64,000 nt of DNA from the NCBI GenBank assembly GCA_018360145.1, contig SRPY01000035.1, positions 1 to 64,000 of the forward strand, given 5' to 3'. The notes under the pieces were generated by a model, which searched no databases, was not told the origin of the DNA, and was given only the letters and a program-made list of their open reading frames with translations. Positions 52,301-63,929 of this stretch are shown here, piece by piece. Source of the DNA: Claviceps africana. Lineage: Eukaryota; Ascomycota; Sordariomycetes; Hypocreales; Clavicipitaceae. Position 1 is the first letter of the stretch, and each line of letters opens with the position of its first letter. Position numbers and translations under genes: made by a program.

Positions 52301-55300
52301 ACTAAGCCCGCTTTACACTAAAATTAATTAGCTAAACTAAGTAAGTACTTAAAAAAAGGGATTAAAGACCTTTATAAGTTAATAAGTGCTTATAGAATAC
52401 TATAGCTTTTAAGCTATAGTCCCTTATTTATATACTTTACTTTAAACTTACCTTATTCTCTATAATTAAAGACTAAGAAAACCTTATAACCTTTCTTAAT
52501 TATCCCTTTTTTAACTAAATCCTACGTTTTATTTATTTAACTCCCCACTTACCTCTCCTTATTTCTAATTATATTTATTAAAATTGCTTTTAATTACTAT
52601 AAATTATCTTTAAAACCTATTAAAAATAATAGTATTTTTTACTTATAATAGTAAATAATTAGAAAAACCTAATTTAAAAGTAGTAATAAACTTAAAGAAG
52701 TTTTATAGAAACCTTTTTAAGATTCTTTATTTATATCTTTAATAACTGTTTATTAACTATAACTATTATAAGCTTTTTAATACCTCCCTAACTCTTTTTA
52801 ATATCCTTTTATATAAAAGTAATAAATAAATCCTTAATAGTAAATCTTTTATAAGGTTTTATATAACTTAAGGAATATAATAATAACTTCCCCTATATTA
52901 ATAAATTAAAAGAATATAATCTTAATATAAAAAGATTTAATATCCTTAGTATAAATCTAATTATTTATAATATAGCTTTCTATATTTATTTAACTACCTT
53001 TAATATAGCTACTAACTTTTACACACTACTTACTAACTTTTATATACTTAGTAACTTTATAGCTATAATTTATAATAAATATTAAAAGCTATTTAGTAAT
53101 TTATTTTAAAATAATAATAATTTCTTTCATAAAGAAATACTTAACTTAGGTTTTAATAAAGAAATAATTAACTTAGCTTAACTTTAAAACCCTATAATAT
53201 AGTAATTTAATAAAATAATAGCTAAGTACTTTATAAATAAAGCTACCTTTAAATATATTTAAAAATACTATAGCTTTAGTTACTTATATTAATTTAATAA
53301 AGCTAATAGCACTAAATATATTATAGTAAATAATAAAATCTTAAAATAAAATACTTTAAAGGTAAAATACTATAGTAAATATTTATTAATAAATAATAGT
53401 AAAACCACTAATAATTATAAACCTTTTTTAGTTTTATATATAAAGTAATGCTTTTAGGGTTAAGGTAATATAAAAAAATAGTAGTTTTATAAGGATATTT
53501 TATACTTTATAAGTTAAGAATTTACTATATAAAGAGTAATAATTACTAATAATAGAGTTTTTATTAAAAAAAATAATAACTTATATAAACTATAGTTAAC
53601 TACTCTTTATATTACCTTTAGTATTATTAATAAAAAGAGAGTAGCTTTAAAAGTAATATACTTAATATTAAAGAAAGGTAGTATAATATATAAATTTTTA
53701 GAACTTCCCTTTATTTATAGTGTTTAAAATAGCTTTAAAAAAGCAGTTTATATCTATTACTTTAAAGGTAGTATTAAGGATAAAAACTATAAAATATAGA
53801 TATTAAACTACTATAAAATCCTAAGTATTTACTATATTTATAGCTAAAGATATATTAATAATACTATTATAAGCTCCTTTATTATAATATAAAGAGCTAA
53901 CCTTATATAAATCTTTAATGCTATATTACTTAAATACTTTATAAAGTTTAATAGTAAGTTTTAAAACTTAACTTAAAAACTTACTAAAATAAAGAAAGAA
54001 ATCTATAAAATAAAGGAGAATAACTATAAAAGAGAAGATACTATTATAATAATAGTATTTATTAACTTAGCTAATAAATTAACTTTAGAAAACTATAGTA
54101 AAGCTATAATATATTTATAAAGAAAAGTTAAGGCTTTCTTTACCTTAATCTTTAACCTTTTTTATATTTATAGCTTTACTTTTAATAAAACCTTTTAGTT
54201 TACTTTACTTAAAAATATTATCTTTATTAATATTAATATTAAAAAGCTAGTATTATACTTAATAGTAGTGGAAACTAATATTATTAATAATATTAAGGTA
54301 TAAACCTAACTTTATATAAATATTAATTTATTAAGCTTATAGATATAGGCTATAAAGACACTATAGCCTATAACTATACCTTTAAAGACTAGCTTTTAAC
54401 CTATTAATATTAATAAAACTAATAATAATAATCTTTTATAAAGAACTTATAAGTATTTAAAGGTAGACTTTACTACTAATATAGTAGCTATTAAACTAAA
54501 CATTACCTTAACTAAATTCTATACTAATATTATAAACTATTACCTTAGCCTTTAAGGTATCTTTAAATATAAAAAGTAAAGAATAAGTACCTTTTATAAA
54601 AACCTATAAGTTTTAAAAGCTATATTATAATGCTTTAATATATTTAAATAATATAATATATAGAAACCTAAGATTAATAAAGTATAAAGACATATATTTA
54701 CTTATAAATAACTACCTTTCTTTTAATAAAGACCTTATTAGCTATAAAACTATAATATTATAACTAGCTATAAAATGCCTTATAACCTTTATATATAAAG
54801 ATATATAGTAACCTAACTATTATAATAATCCCTTACCTTAATTTTATTAAATACCTTACTAAGCTAAGAGGCTACTATATTTCTTTTATAAAACTACACT
54901 TCTTAGTAGCTTTAATACACTTATAATAGAAATACTATATACTATTTATAAAGCTATATTAAACTTAATAAAAGTAAGAATAAATATACCTATAATAAAA
55001 ACACTATATATTATTTATAAAGCTATACTAAGTTTAATAAAAGTAAGAATAAAGTAAATTACCTCTTTTACTTAGCTTATAGCTATATTAATTAGCTACT
55101 TACTATAACTAACATTTCTTTTTCTTTACTTTATTACTCTCTCTCTTTTTTTTTTCTTTTATTCTTTCCTTTACTCTTTTTTTTATTATCTTTTTTTAAA
55201 TCTCTTTAGCTACTTTTAATATTTTTTAGCTTAAATATATACTTTCTTTTATTTTTCTATAAGTTTTATAAACTTTTATAGTAAAAATAAAGTTTATATA

Positions 55301-57162
55301 TTAAAATAATAACTAAAGAATAAGATACTACTTACTAAAAGGTAAATTAAAGCTATAATATTATATAGTAATATATTAAGTATATTATTACTATAGTTAA
55401 TAAAGGTAAGGCTATTAAATAAAGTACCTTAATTTTAAAAACAATTTATAATAATAAAGGAATTTAATATTAAGACTTTACTATTTATAAGCTAGCTTAT
55501 TTATAAAGGTAAAACTATATACTTTTAGGCAGTATTTACTAAGTTTAACTACTTAATTAAATTTAGTTTCTATATTAAAAATATTAATAAATTTAATACT
55601 TTATTACTTAAAAGTTCTATTAATATATTACTAAGCTTAGTATAAAAGCCTTAATTTAGCTTTAAAAGAATATCTTTACTTTTACTAAAAAGATCTTTAT
55701 TAAAGATAAATAATAAGCTTTAATTACTAATAGCTTTATAAAATATATTAATAGCTATATTTTAAAGGGACTTACTAAAGGGAGTAATAACTACTAAATA
55801 TATTTATACTTTTATATATACTTTAAAGCTATAAATATAGAAAGTAGTAAACTAAGATCTCTTTAAATAAAGTAAGGTTTCTTTAAATATAAATATAATA
55901 TATTTAAAATAATAATATTTATATAAATTCACTTCTACCTTCTAAATAATTACCTTATATATATATAGATCTAGCGACTTATTATTATAGAATTTTATAA
56001 TACTATTAATTAAATTATAGATAATACTTCTTTTTATAAATACCTACTATTTTATATTAATTTTCTGCTTATTTACTAAAGATCCTAAACTAAATTGTAA
56101 TTTTATATAATTTATAGTATAAATAAATAAGCCCTTTAGTTTATTAAAGAGTAAATTAATTATAGCCTCTATATAGTAAGTATTAATACTTTAAAGGTAA
56201 TTAATATATATAAAAAGTATATTATTTATATAGTAGCTATTAAATAGCAATAGAATTATAAGTAACTCTATATAGAAATTATATACTATATATATAAATT
56301 GCTAATTATTCCCTTAGTTTTAAGCTATTTTTTTATAGAAGTTAAGAGGATTTTTAGCGTTAACGTTTATAAGTATAACTATATTAAGCATCTTAATTAT
56401 TTTTAAGGGATAATTTTACTAGTTATTTACTTATATAGCCTATATTTAATAAACTATAATATTTAAATAGGTCTTAAAGAAGACCTTAAACACTTTATAA
56501 TAGACTTTAATATTAATAAATAGCTTTAAATAGTAGAATTAATAGAACTTAAAAAATAGAATATCTTTAGCTATATAAAATATAGTGTTTATAATATAAG
56601 ATACACTATATTTAAAAATACCTCTACTAATAAAGATAAAAAAGATAATGCCTTTTTTAATATAAAAAAGAAAGAAGACCTTCTTATATAATAATTATTT
56701 TTTTTATAAAGTATTAACCTACTAACGCCTTTAACTATACTATAATAACTATAGATATAGTATAAAAGAGGCAGTAATTATAACTTTACTTTTATATAAT
56801 ATCTCCCTTTATATTTCTACTTATTTTTAAAAAGAATATATAAAAGTTTATATAGTGTATTATAAAAATAGAGGATATTACTGTTTTTTTTTATAAATTA
56901 ATTATATATTTTACACTTTATACTTTACTTCTTTATTTTATTTAATAAAATTCTTAAGGTATATATAATGCTATATATTAATTTTCTTTTCTTTAATATA
57001 TAGAAGTATAGTGTTTATTATAAGGTATAGTTTTCTATAATTTTATATTTTATTTTACTTAATATATAGACTAATTAATGTTTACTGTAATATATAGTTT
57101 TATAATTTTCTTTCTACTTATAACTAGTTTAAAATAAACTTATCTTTTATATACCTTAAATT
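52301..57162 (+). other. Gypsy-1 outer copy, unexplained region between chromodomain and 3' LTR
   Basis: No gene survives in these 4.86 kb, and I cannot assign them to a known retrotransposon domain. Near 54,936-55,065 there are two tandem units of about 69 bp (each with a TATTTATAAAGCTATA.TAA segment followed by TAATAAAAGTAAGAATAAA). The matching tandem pair is in the inner copy at about 41,635-41,760, so the duplication is older than both. A pyrimidine-rich tract runs 55,105-55,260. Sense frames near 55,990-56,690 look protein-like. Confidence 0.6.
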
Positions 57163-57362
57163 TATTATAAAATAGAATTCTTTATATAAAAAAAGGATTC
57201 TTAATAATATAAATAAAAAGAATAACTTTATTACTATATATAACTATATATCTATTTATAACTTATATATATTCTCTTTTATAATTCCTCTTATAATTAT
57301 TTATAACGCATTCTATAAGTTGTAAATGCCTACGTCTTACGTGCTGTATCTAGCGCGTAACA
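57163..57362 (+). repeat. Gypsy-1 3' LTR of outer copy
   Basis: Begins TATTATAAAATAGAATTC (RIP-altered) and ends CTAGCGCGTAACA, followed by the TSD TAAAC. Its right edge keeps CpG and TpG. Confidence 0.93.
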
Positions 57363-57367
57363 TAAAC

Positions 57368-58430
57368 TTAATTTTTAAGTTATAAATTTAGGTATTTATA
57401 ATATTTAATTTTAAAATATTTATAATAAAAAATATTAATTAAAATAAACTTTAAAAAGGTAAAAGTTATTAAAAAGCTTAGTTTAAATACTTTTAATAAA
57501 TATTAAATTTATTAAAAATTAGTTATTCTTTTAAATAAATTTATATAAAAAACTTACTATAGTTTAAAGCTTTATATATTAATTTAAATTTAACCTTTTA
57601 ATAAAAACTATATATATATAGCTAAAATTAAAAGTTTTTAGTTAATTTAAAATAAAAAGTAAAAAATTAATTATTATTATAATAATTATACTTTTTTAAA
57701 TAAATATTTATTTAAATTATAAAGGATATATTAATAAAATAATAAATATAGAAATATTTTAATTAAATTTATTATTTTTAAAAAATACTCTATAAAAATT
57801 AATAAATATATAATTAATTATAAATTATAAAATATATACCTCTTTAAATTTTAATAAAGTAAAAGAAGTTAAATTAAATATAAAGTTTTCTTTAATTTCT
57901 TTTTAATTTACTTTTTATAAAAAAGAAAAATCTTAATTAATAAACTTAAATATAATAAATTAATAATTATTTTTTAAAGGTTTTTCTTTTTTATAATATC
58001 TTTTTTTTTAATTTTTCTTAATTTTTTTAATTTTTTTTAATTTTTCTTTAATTGTTTTTTTTTAATTTTTTTAAAAATTTTTTAATAAAAAAAGTAGTAT
58101 TATTAATATAAAAATTAATTAAGGATTAATTAAAAAGTTTAGTAATAAAGTGATTTTTTTTAGATTTTTTAAGGATTTTTAAATAAATAAAATAAAGGTT
58201 ATATAATAAGTTAAAAATGTTATTATAAAGGTTAATATATAATTAATTATAAATAACTTCTTTTATTATATATATAAAAGTTTTTTATAAGTTTATAATA
58301 TATATATATATATATATAGGCATAAATGCAGGCGCTTTAGTTATATAAGTAATTAATTATTAATCTATTATTTATTAATTAATAGTTAAGACCTAATTTA
58401 AGAGTTATTATAGGTTTAGATAGCCTGGCC
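57368..58430. other. AT-desert leading to the composition boundary
   Basis: No gene. This is the continuation of the old AT-rich substrate, with A/T homopolymer stretches and a TA run at 58,288-58,318. G and C content rises abruptly between about 58,400 and 58,460, where GC-normal DNA starts. Confidence 0.7.
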
Positions 58431-58648
58431 CTATAACAACTCTCGGATTAGCTAGTTGAACAACTCTGGGTTTATCTATAGCCTCCCCTTGCGGTCGTCT
58501 CGCAAAATGCGACCTCAACCCCACGCTTGACCTGTCCTTTGATTCGTTTGCCTCCATCGGTCGTCCTCGTTGTCCATTGTCGTCTGGCGCTGCGCTGTCA
58601 CTCCTTTTCTACCTGCGCGGGCCGTCCGATGACGACGGCGAAACAGCT

Positions 58649-59995
58649 ATGGACGGTGATCCCGCTGTCGAGCCGCGACTCGATGGCTTCGGCTTGATCT
58701 TCCCTCTACCCTATCGCGTGGGTTTCATCGTCACCCTAGGTTCGTGAAACAGGTTACATCGTTGTTACTGCGTCAGACTTGCACTGCAATTTTTTCACTC
58801 TTGTTTTTTTCTTTTTTTCTTTTTCATCCGGCTGATAATTGTCCTCACAGCGGTTTGGGGCTGGGGCCTGAATCTACACTATCTTTACCTCCTCAAGGTC
58901 GACGTTCCTTTGTTAATACGATACCCCGGCCGGTCATCATCGCACCATATACCGCATCACTTCTCGACATATCGCCTCGCCACCGTGCTGTCAGTCCTGT
59001 TTGGCGTATCCATGATTCTATTCTGGCTTCTCACATGGGGCGTGGCATCGCGTGTCATCGACTACGACTGGATACCAATGACTTACCTCGTCGCCATAAT
59101 CGCAGTCTTTTTGGTACCCGTCAAGAACTTGCCTCGCAACGGTCGTCGTCGCTTCCTCTCCACCCTCAAACGGGTCAGCGTTGGCGGCATCGCAGAAGCA
59201 CAGGATGGCAAATTTGGCGACGTTCTCCTCGCCGATGTATTGACGTCGTATGCCAAAGTCTGTGGGGACGTTTTCGTGACGTTGTGCATGTTTTTCACGT
59301 CGGATGGATCCTCAACCAAGAGACCGGACAGGAACTGCGGTGGCATTGCCATTGTGCCCTTTCTGATGGCTGTGCCCAGCATGATTCGATTTCGACAGTG
59401 CATGATCGAGTATCTTCGTGTTCGGCGAGGGCCATACAAGGAATCGACGGGATGGGGGGGTCAGAATCTTGCCAATGCACTCAAATACTCGACCGCTTTC
59501 CCTGTCCTGATTACCAGTACTTTACAGAGAAACACAGACAACGCGGATGCCAAAGCGTCGCTCAATAGAGCCTGGCTCGTAGCAGTTCTCATTAATTCTC
59601 TCTACTCGTTTTGGTGGGATATAACCAAGGACTGGGACATGACCTTGTTTGCACCAAGACGGGAGCGCACGTCCCCTCACCACCCATGGGGTCTCCGCGA
59701 TAGACTCATCTTTCGGCCGGTGACCATCTACTACACAGTCATAGTGCTGGATCTTCTGCTAAGATGCACATGGTCGATGAAGCTGAGTCCTCACTTGGAT
59801 AAGTTTAGTGACTTTGAGAGCGGCATCTTCCTCATTGAGCTCTTGGAAGTTTTCCGCCGCTGGGTCTGGATGTTTTTCCGGGTCGAAACAGAGTGGATTA
59901 GGAATTCGTCTACTGGACTGGGCATTGATGACATTTTGATGGCGGATTATTCAGGGGGAACAGATGATGACGACGGAAAGACGACTGAAAGGTGA
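58649..59995 (+). CDS. erd1: ERD1-like EXS-domain membrane protein (Golgi phosphate export / ER protein retention)
   Basis: Two exons, 58,649-58,739 and 58,851-59,995, encode 411 residues. The join restores the N-terminal series PLPYRVGFIVTL-AVWGWGLNLHYLYLLKVDVP, conserved in fungal Erd1 proteins. Hydrophobic segments lie near residues 19-46, 73-95, 104-121 and several more. The EXS domain covers roughly residues 195-385, with RFRQC (210-214), NALKYS (239-244), SFWWDITKDWD (283-293), YYTVIVLDLLLRCTW (324-338) and RRWVWMFFRVETEW (366-379). Yeast Erd1 is 362 residues; it resides in the Golgi, is needed to retain luminal ER proteins and glycosyltransferases, and is thought to return phosphate released by glycosylation to the cytosol. 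Start choice: no other in-frame ATG lies upstream back to about 58,500. The gene is intact and of normal composition although AT-rich repeat DNA ends about 220 bp upstream. Confidence 0.93.
58740..58850 (+). other. Spliceosomal intron of erd1
   Basis: This 111-bp intron starts GTTCGT and ends CTCACAG. It interrupts the codon for Ala31 after its first base. A branch-site candidate, GGCTGATAA, lies about 20 bases before the 3' splice site, and a pyrimidine-rich stretch precedes it. Without removal, the exons are in different frames. Confidence 0.85.
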
Positions 59996-62070
59996 TGTCG
60001 CCTTTCGGCCCCTTTCCTCCCGCATGTCATGGCAGAAAGAAAACATGTTGCAAGCATCAAGCATGTATAGCACGCCGAGTATCCCTGTCGCCGAGGCGGA
60101 GCGACATGGCAAGCATGTTTGGCTCATTGGGTACGCCGAGGTCAGTCAGCTGCGACGGCTTGGCGGATCGTACCTACACTGCATGTTGTATGTGGGTAGG
60201 TGGATGTAACCCTCGCAGACGCTTCGTCGAGGACCGAGGCTCGTGTCTTTGGTGGTGGCGTCCCGGTTTATGTCATGTTGGCGATTTCGCTTATGTAGGA
60301 TCATCCATACAGAGGAGAGAGTTGGAAAGTTGATGCATGTCTGTCTGAAATTGTTGCATTGCAGCTCGACATGGTCATGACCACTGAAAGCGTAGGAAGC
60401 CTTGTAACTCACCTTGGTTTATTTGGCATGGGTGCAGCGTCGCGAGCGATGCGCCCCGACGGATGGAAGGAACATGATGCACCTGCCACGCTTGCTTTGC
60501 CTTTCGATAAGTTTGCCGCTTCATGCCTGTCTATCGGCCGGTTGGTCTACACATCTGTCTCCGCAGCCCTGAATTCTACATTGCATTTGAGGAGAGTATG
60601 TGCATTATGCAAGTCGGTCAGTTGGTGTGTGTGTTGTTCAACAGGCAAACTATCCTCTGTGATGAAGCGAGCTGGCGAGCGCGGCTTACCGTCTTGCATC
60701 TCACAAGCATAATCCTTATTTTTTTTTAAAAAAAAAATCGAAAAAAAAAAATCACCCTTCGGCGGCTGGTCAATGTCGGATTCGGTCGGATATATCGCGA
60801 TATCTTGCGGAATGGTATTTCAAGACCCGACATGTACAAAGGGTTGAGGGCCGATGATGGCCTTGGAAGCACACGCAAGCAGCAGCAGTAGCGGGTTCAT
60901 GTTGGTCTAGAGGAGTCTGGAACCCTGCCTGTTTCTCTATGACGCCGATAAATCCGAACAGCCATCAGGATCTTGTGGAGGGAACCCCGGGTCCAGGCCT
61001 TGACGACGATTTCAAAGACGGCCGCTGGTTCGGCTGGGTTACGGGAGGCAAAGGTGGATAGACATGTACGCGTGTATATGCTTTGATTGTCCCGAACCCA
61101 GGCCTGGACAAACGGATGGCGTCGGTTGCAGTGGTTCGTCGAGATGACGATGTGTCCAGCATTGACCAAATGCAGTCATCGGGCTCGTCCTTGTTGAACC
61201 TTGTCTCGACTCATTTTGAACCGCCCACGATGCAGACCAGTGCGGTAGTGCTGTTGATGCTGGATCTTGACTGCCACCATCAAATGCTACCGTGCGCATT
61301 GCATTGAAGCATAAGGAACGTCCCCGGCAACCTCTCAACTCTGCAGCGCCTCCCGCCTTTGAAAGCATGGATTGCTTTGCTTGCCGGCAGTATGAACATC
61401 TTTCCGAAGCACTCCCGTTTGGCTCCCTTTTTGATTATCGGCTGTGCGTTCTATCACCAGCTTGGGCGCCGCCACCACTAGATACTGGATAGTAGATAGT
61501 GGGATTTACTTTTCCCCCTGCTGTAACTACACTTCCAGCATAACAAGGTCGTTGAGATTTGACCGAAACGTTGTAATGCATGTATGGAGGCCCTGTTGAA
61601 AACGGCCTTCTCTTGTCTGTATCACGTTGATGACGAAATTTGTCTGACAATACCTGGGTACTTCCTTTTAGGCAAGTATGTACAGTGTATGACTGTGCAT
61701 GTACATACATATACGTACAGACACCATCTCGGGATTCGTGCATAGCCCATACCGACAATATGTAGCCCTCGCCGAGCCGTCCGGTCTGAGACCAAAAATA
61801 AAAGAATTCGGATGGCTTCTCGAATTTCTGACCGGGACGTCCGGGGCAGTTTGCTACATCACTGGATTCACCAAGGCGGGCCATATATCGATGTTTGGGG
61901 TATCCGGAGCGTCGTGTACAGCTGAGTCGCTCTTCGTTCCGTCTTAATCGAGGCTGTTGGAAAGGGTCCAGCTTCGGAGATGCCGTATGGCGCAGAAGCC
62001 CGATTACAGTGCGAGCCGAGGGATTTCGCACCGAGGACTTGCGCGGTCTCGTACCAGGGTCGGAATCGTC
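59996..62070. other. GC-normal intergenic DNA downstream of erd1
   Basis: I see no convincing gene. Short open frames exist on both strands, but none has recognisable domains, splice-joined extension or composition unlike chance. The erd1 3' UTR and terminator presumably lie in the first few hundred bases. A T9-A10 run followed by a second A tract is at 60,719-60,751. Confidence 0.5.
60719..60751. repeat. T9-A10 homopolymer junction with second A tract
   Basis: A run of nine T is followed by ten A, then TCG and eleven A. It could fold as a simple hairpin or mark a retrotransposed poly(A), but no flanking duplication was found. It may also act in erd1 3' end formation. Confidence 0.5.
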
Positions 62071-62187
62071 TTTTTGTTTTTTTTTTTTTTTTTTTTTTTT
62101 CTTTTTTTTTTTTTTTTCTTCTTCTTTTTTCTTCTTCTTTTTTCTTCTTCTTTTTTCTTCTTCTTTTTTCTTCTTTTTCTTTTTTTG
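62071..62187. repeat. Polypyrimidine microsatellite (T runs with TTC units)
   Basis: The plus strand is pure C and T apart from single G near each end: long T runs, then about five units of CTTCTTCTTTTTT. On the opposite strand it produces lysine/glutamate/arginine-rich spurious frames. It could be unstable in length or form a triplex. Confidence 0.9.
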
Positions 62188-62782
62188 TTCGTCCCACTTG
62201 GCCAACAAGAAACGTGATGCGCGGCGCGGATTCCAAGTCATCCGGCAAAGGACAAGCACCTAAACGTGTTGTCTGGTGTGATGCGACTACGTGTGATTGG
62301 TCTGGAAGCTGGGGGCATAATCCTTTGTTTTGGTCGCGGTTCACTCCCCCAATGCCAGCCCCGAAAAAACGCCCCCGGCGACTCCTTCACTCGGCCGCCG
62401 CCAAAGGTCTGGTAGTACCAGAATAGACCAGACACCAGACTGCTCGGTGATGGTTCTGGAAAGGCTGGGCCGACCGGGTGGCTGTGGTTGTCTCACTTCT
62501 GTTTCTGCGCTTCTGCGTGCGGCAAGCGCTGCGGTGTCTGTCTGTCTGGTAGCGTGGTGGGATAAGCGTCTGGTCAGCATTCAGCAATGGGGCCGAAGGG
62601 GAAAAGGCCTCAGCCCTCTAGAGCCAGGCGGCCTCGGAGGACCCAGCTCGAGTCACACGAAGACCCTGCCCTGCCGCATTTGCCAGCAGGCGGTTCCGTT
62701 CCCATGTTGAGTAACGCAGTCGCCCTATCCGAACTTTTGAGCGCCTCGCATGCCTAAAATACTTGGATGAGGTGACTACTTG

Positions 62783-62893
62783 CATGTACATGCTTTATGT
62801 ACCTACATACATATGTATGCACTTACATACCTACGTAAATAGTAAGCAACTATAAGTACTTGACCTACTTAAGTACCTAGGTAAAGTACTTAA
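62783..62893. repeat. Cluster of TACCTA/TACATA/TACTTA degenerate repeats
   Basis: Short units built on TAC, with self-complementary pieces such as GTACCTAC, ATACATATGTAT and AAGTACCTAGGTAAAGTACTT, follow each other. Similar TAGGTACCTA clusters at 63,067-63,117 and 63,607-63,665 suggest a dispersed low-complexity repeat of this genome. Confidence 0.75.
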
Positions 62894-63066
62894 TGTAGTA
62901 TTGCGTGAGAGGCCGCCAGAAAAGAGCAGACGCAGTCGTCGTCATCTGGAGAGGGTGGTGGGACCGGGGCGCTGGCTGGCTGGCTGCTCGCCCGTGCGGG
63001 GCGGGCTCAGGTCTCTTCTTGTGGATTGACGCTCGGAGGATACAACCAGACATTAACAGTACACAG

Positions 63067-63117
63067 AGTAGGTACCTACCTAGGTACCTACCTACTTACT
63101 TAGGCAATGGAGGTACT
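63067..63117. repeat. TAGGTACCTACC cluster
   Basis: Overlapping TAGGTACC and TACCTACC units, partly palindromic (GTAGGTACCTACCTAGGTACC). Confidence 0.8.
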
Positions 63118-63268
63118 TGGGTCATGAATGCCCTGGCGTTAAACTACATGTGTCCCAGATGCCATGGCAGACGTTGCCCGACGTTTTGGAAGGAGCGGCT
63201 GTGACGGAGCGGGTGACGGGGAAGGGCAGGCTGGTCTCCCTCCTCAAGGATCCAGGATCTTGGATCCG

Positions 63269-63310
63269 GCATCGAGCATCCAGCATTCAGCATCCAGCAT
63301 CCAGCATCCA
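63269..63310. repeat. 7-bp minisatellite, six units of GCATCCA
   Basis: Six consecutive units: GCATCGA, GCATCCA, GCATTCA, then three GCATCCA. Imperfect related words (GGATCCA, GGATCTT, GGATCCG) precede it from 63,248. Confidence 0.9.
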
Positions 63311-63929
63311 TCGTCAGTCGTTTCAACCCACCTCGGCTTATGTGTGCCACGCATTGGTGCTTTTTGGCATTTTTCATCGTTTTGGGTGCCGACATGCCTT
63401 TTTCTTCCAACCGCCAGGCTTTCCCTGAGCACGGGCGCAACCAGCCGCGACCTGCGGCGGGCTAACGGCTGTGGGGGCCTGAGGTGCACCCATGAGGAGC
63501 GCTGGGGGCAACGGGCTTGTCTTGGTAGTTCGAATCGATCCGGAGCACCATCGGCCGCCAACACCGTAGTACCCCGACGCCTTGGGTCGCCATGACGCTG
63601 CCTACAAAGTACCCAGGTACCAACCTGTCCCGACACTCCCCAGCCTAGGGAGTAGGGAGGTACTTGACCCCCCCTGGGGCCATCTGCTTCTGCCTTGCCC
63701 GGGAGTCGCCAAAGGATCAAACGGACCATCCATGGCACCATCCACGATGGGTCCTGGCTGAGATGGCAGGGATCAGACCGGACCACGGTGGTCGACCATT
63801 ATAGCGCCGGAGTGTTTGACGATTAAAGCAAGACCACACCGCACACTTCCGGGAGAAGGAGGCTGATGGGATTTTGAAGCAAACGCCGCGGCCATATTAA
63901 ACAAGCCGCCCGCCCGCCTGATCCGTCAG

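Larger units (their letters stand above)
25916..57362 (+). mobile_element. Gypsy-1 outer copy: 12.3-kb Ty3/gypsy chromovirus carrying two nested insertions
   Basis: Two 200-bp LTRs (25,916-26,115 and 57,163-57,362) bound the element and TAAAC is duplicated on both sides. It contains a LINE (28,698-35,522) and an inverted copy of itself (39,324-51,629). With both insertions and their TSDs removed, its length is about 12,301 bp, against 12,306 bp for the nested copy. Sense order is gag-like region, protease, RT, RNase H, integrase, chromodomain and then 4.8 kb of unknown sequence before the 3' LTR. RIP has put TAA and TAG throughout. I could not define a primer-binding site or polypurine tract. 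Confidence 0.93.
62188..63929. other. GC-normal intergenic DNA with short repeats, no gene recognised
   Basis: Apart from the TACC/TAGG clusters and the 7-bp minisatellite listed separately, I find no feature. Open frames here have biased or random-looking composition and no family resemblance. Confidence 0.5.

Noticed and set aside
1..58430. Mitochondrial or organellar DNA as the source of the AT-rich block
   Set aside because: No conserved mitochondrial frames, tRNAs or rRNAs; instead LTRs, TSDs and CpA/TpG depletion show nuclear, RIP-altered repeats continuous with a nuclear gene.
58744..59568. 274-codon open frame overlapping erd1
   Set aside because: It starts inside the erd1 intron and reads a different frame from the EXS-coding exon; no domain is recognisable.
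60359..60712. 117-codon plus-strand frame downstream of erd1
   Set aside because: No recognisable motif, composition like random GC-normal DNA, and overlapping frames of similar length exist; it may be part of the untranslated region.
61435..62259. 274-codon minus-strand frame with a lysine/glutamate-rich stretch
   Set aside because: The charged stretch is only the complement of the polypyrimidine microsatellite; the rest has no recognisable domain. The overlapping frames on both strands are of the same kind.
63525..63545. GTTCGAATC word resembling a tRNA B box
   Set aside because: The flanking bases do not form a T-arm stem and no A box or acceptor stem could be found at the right distance.
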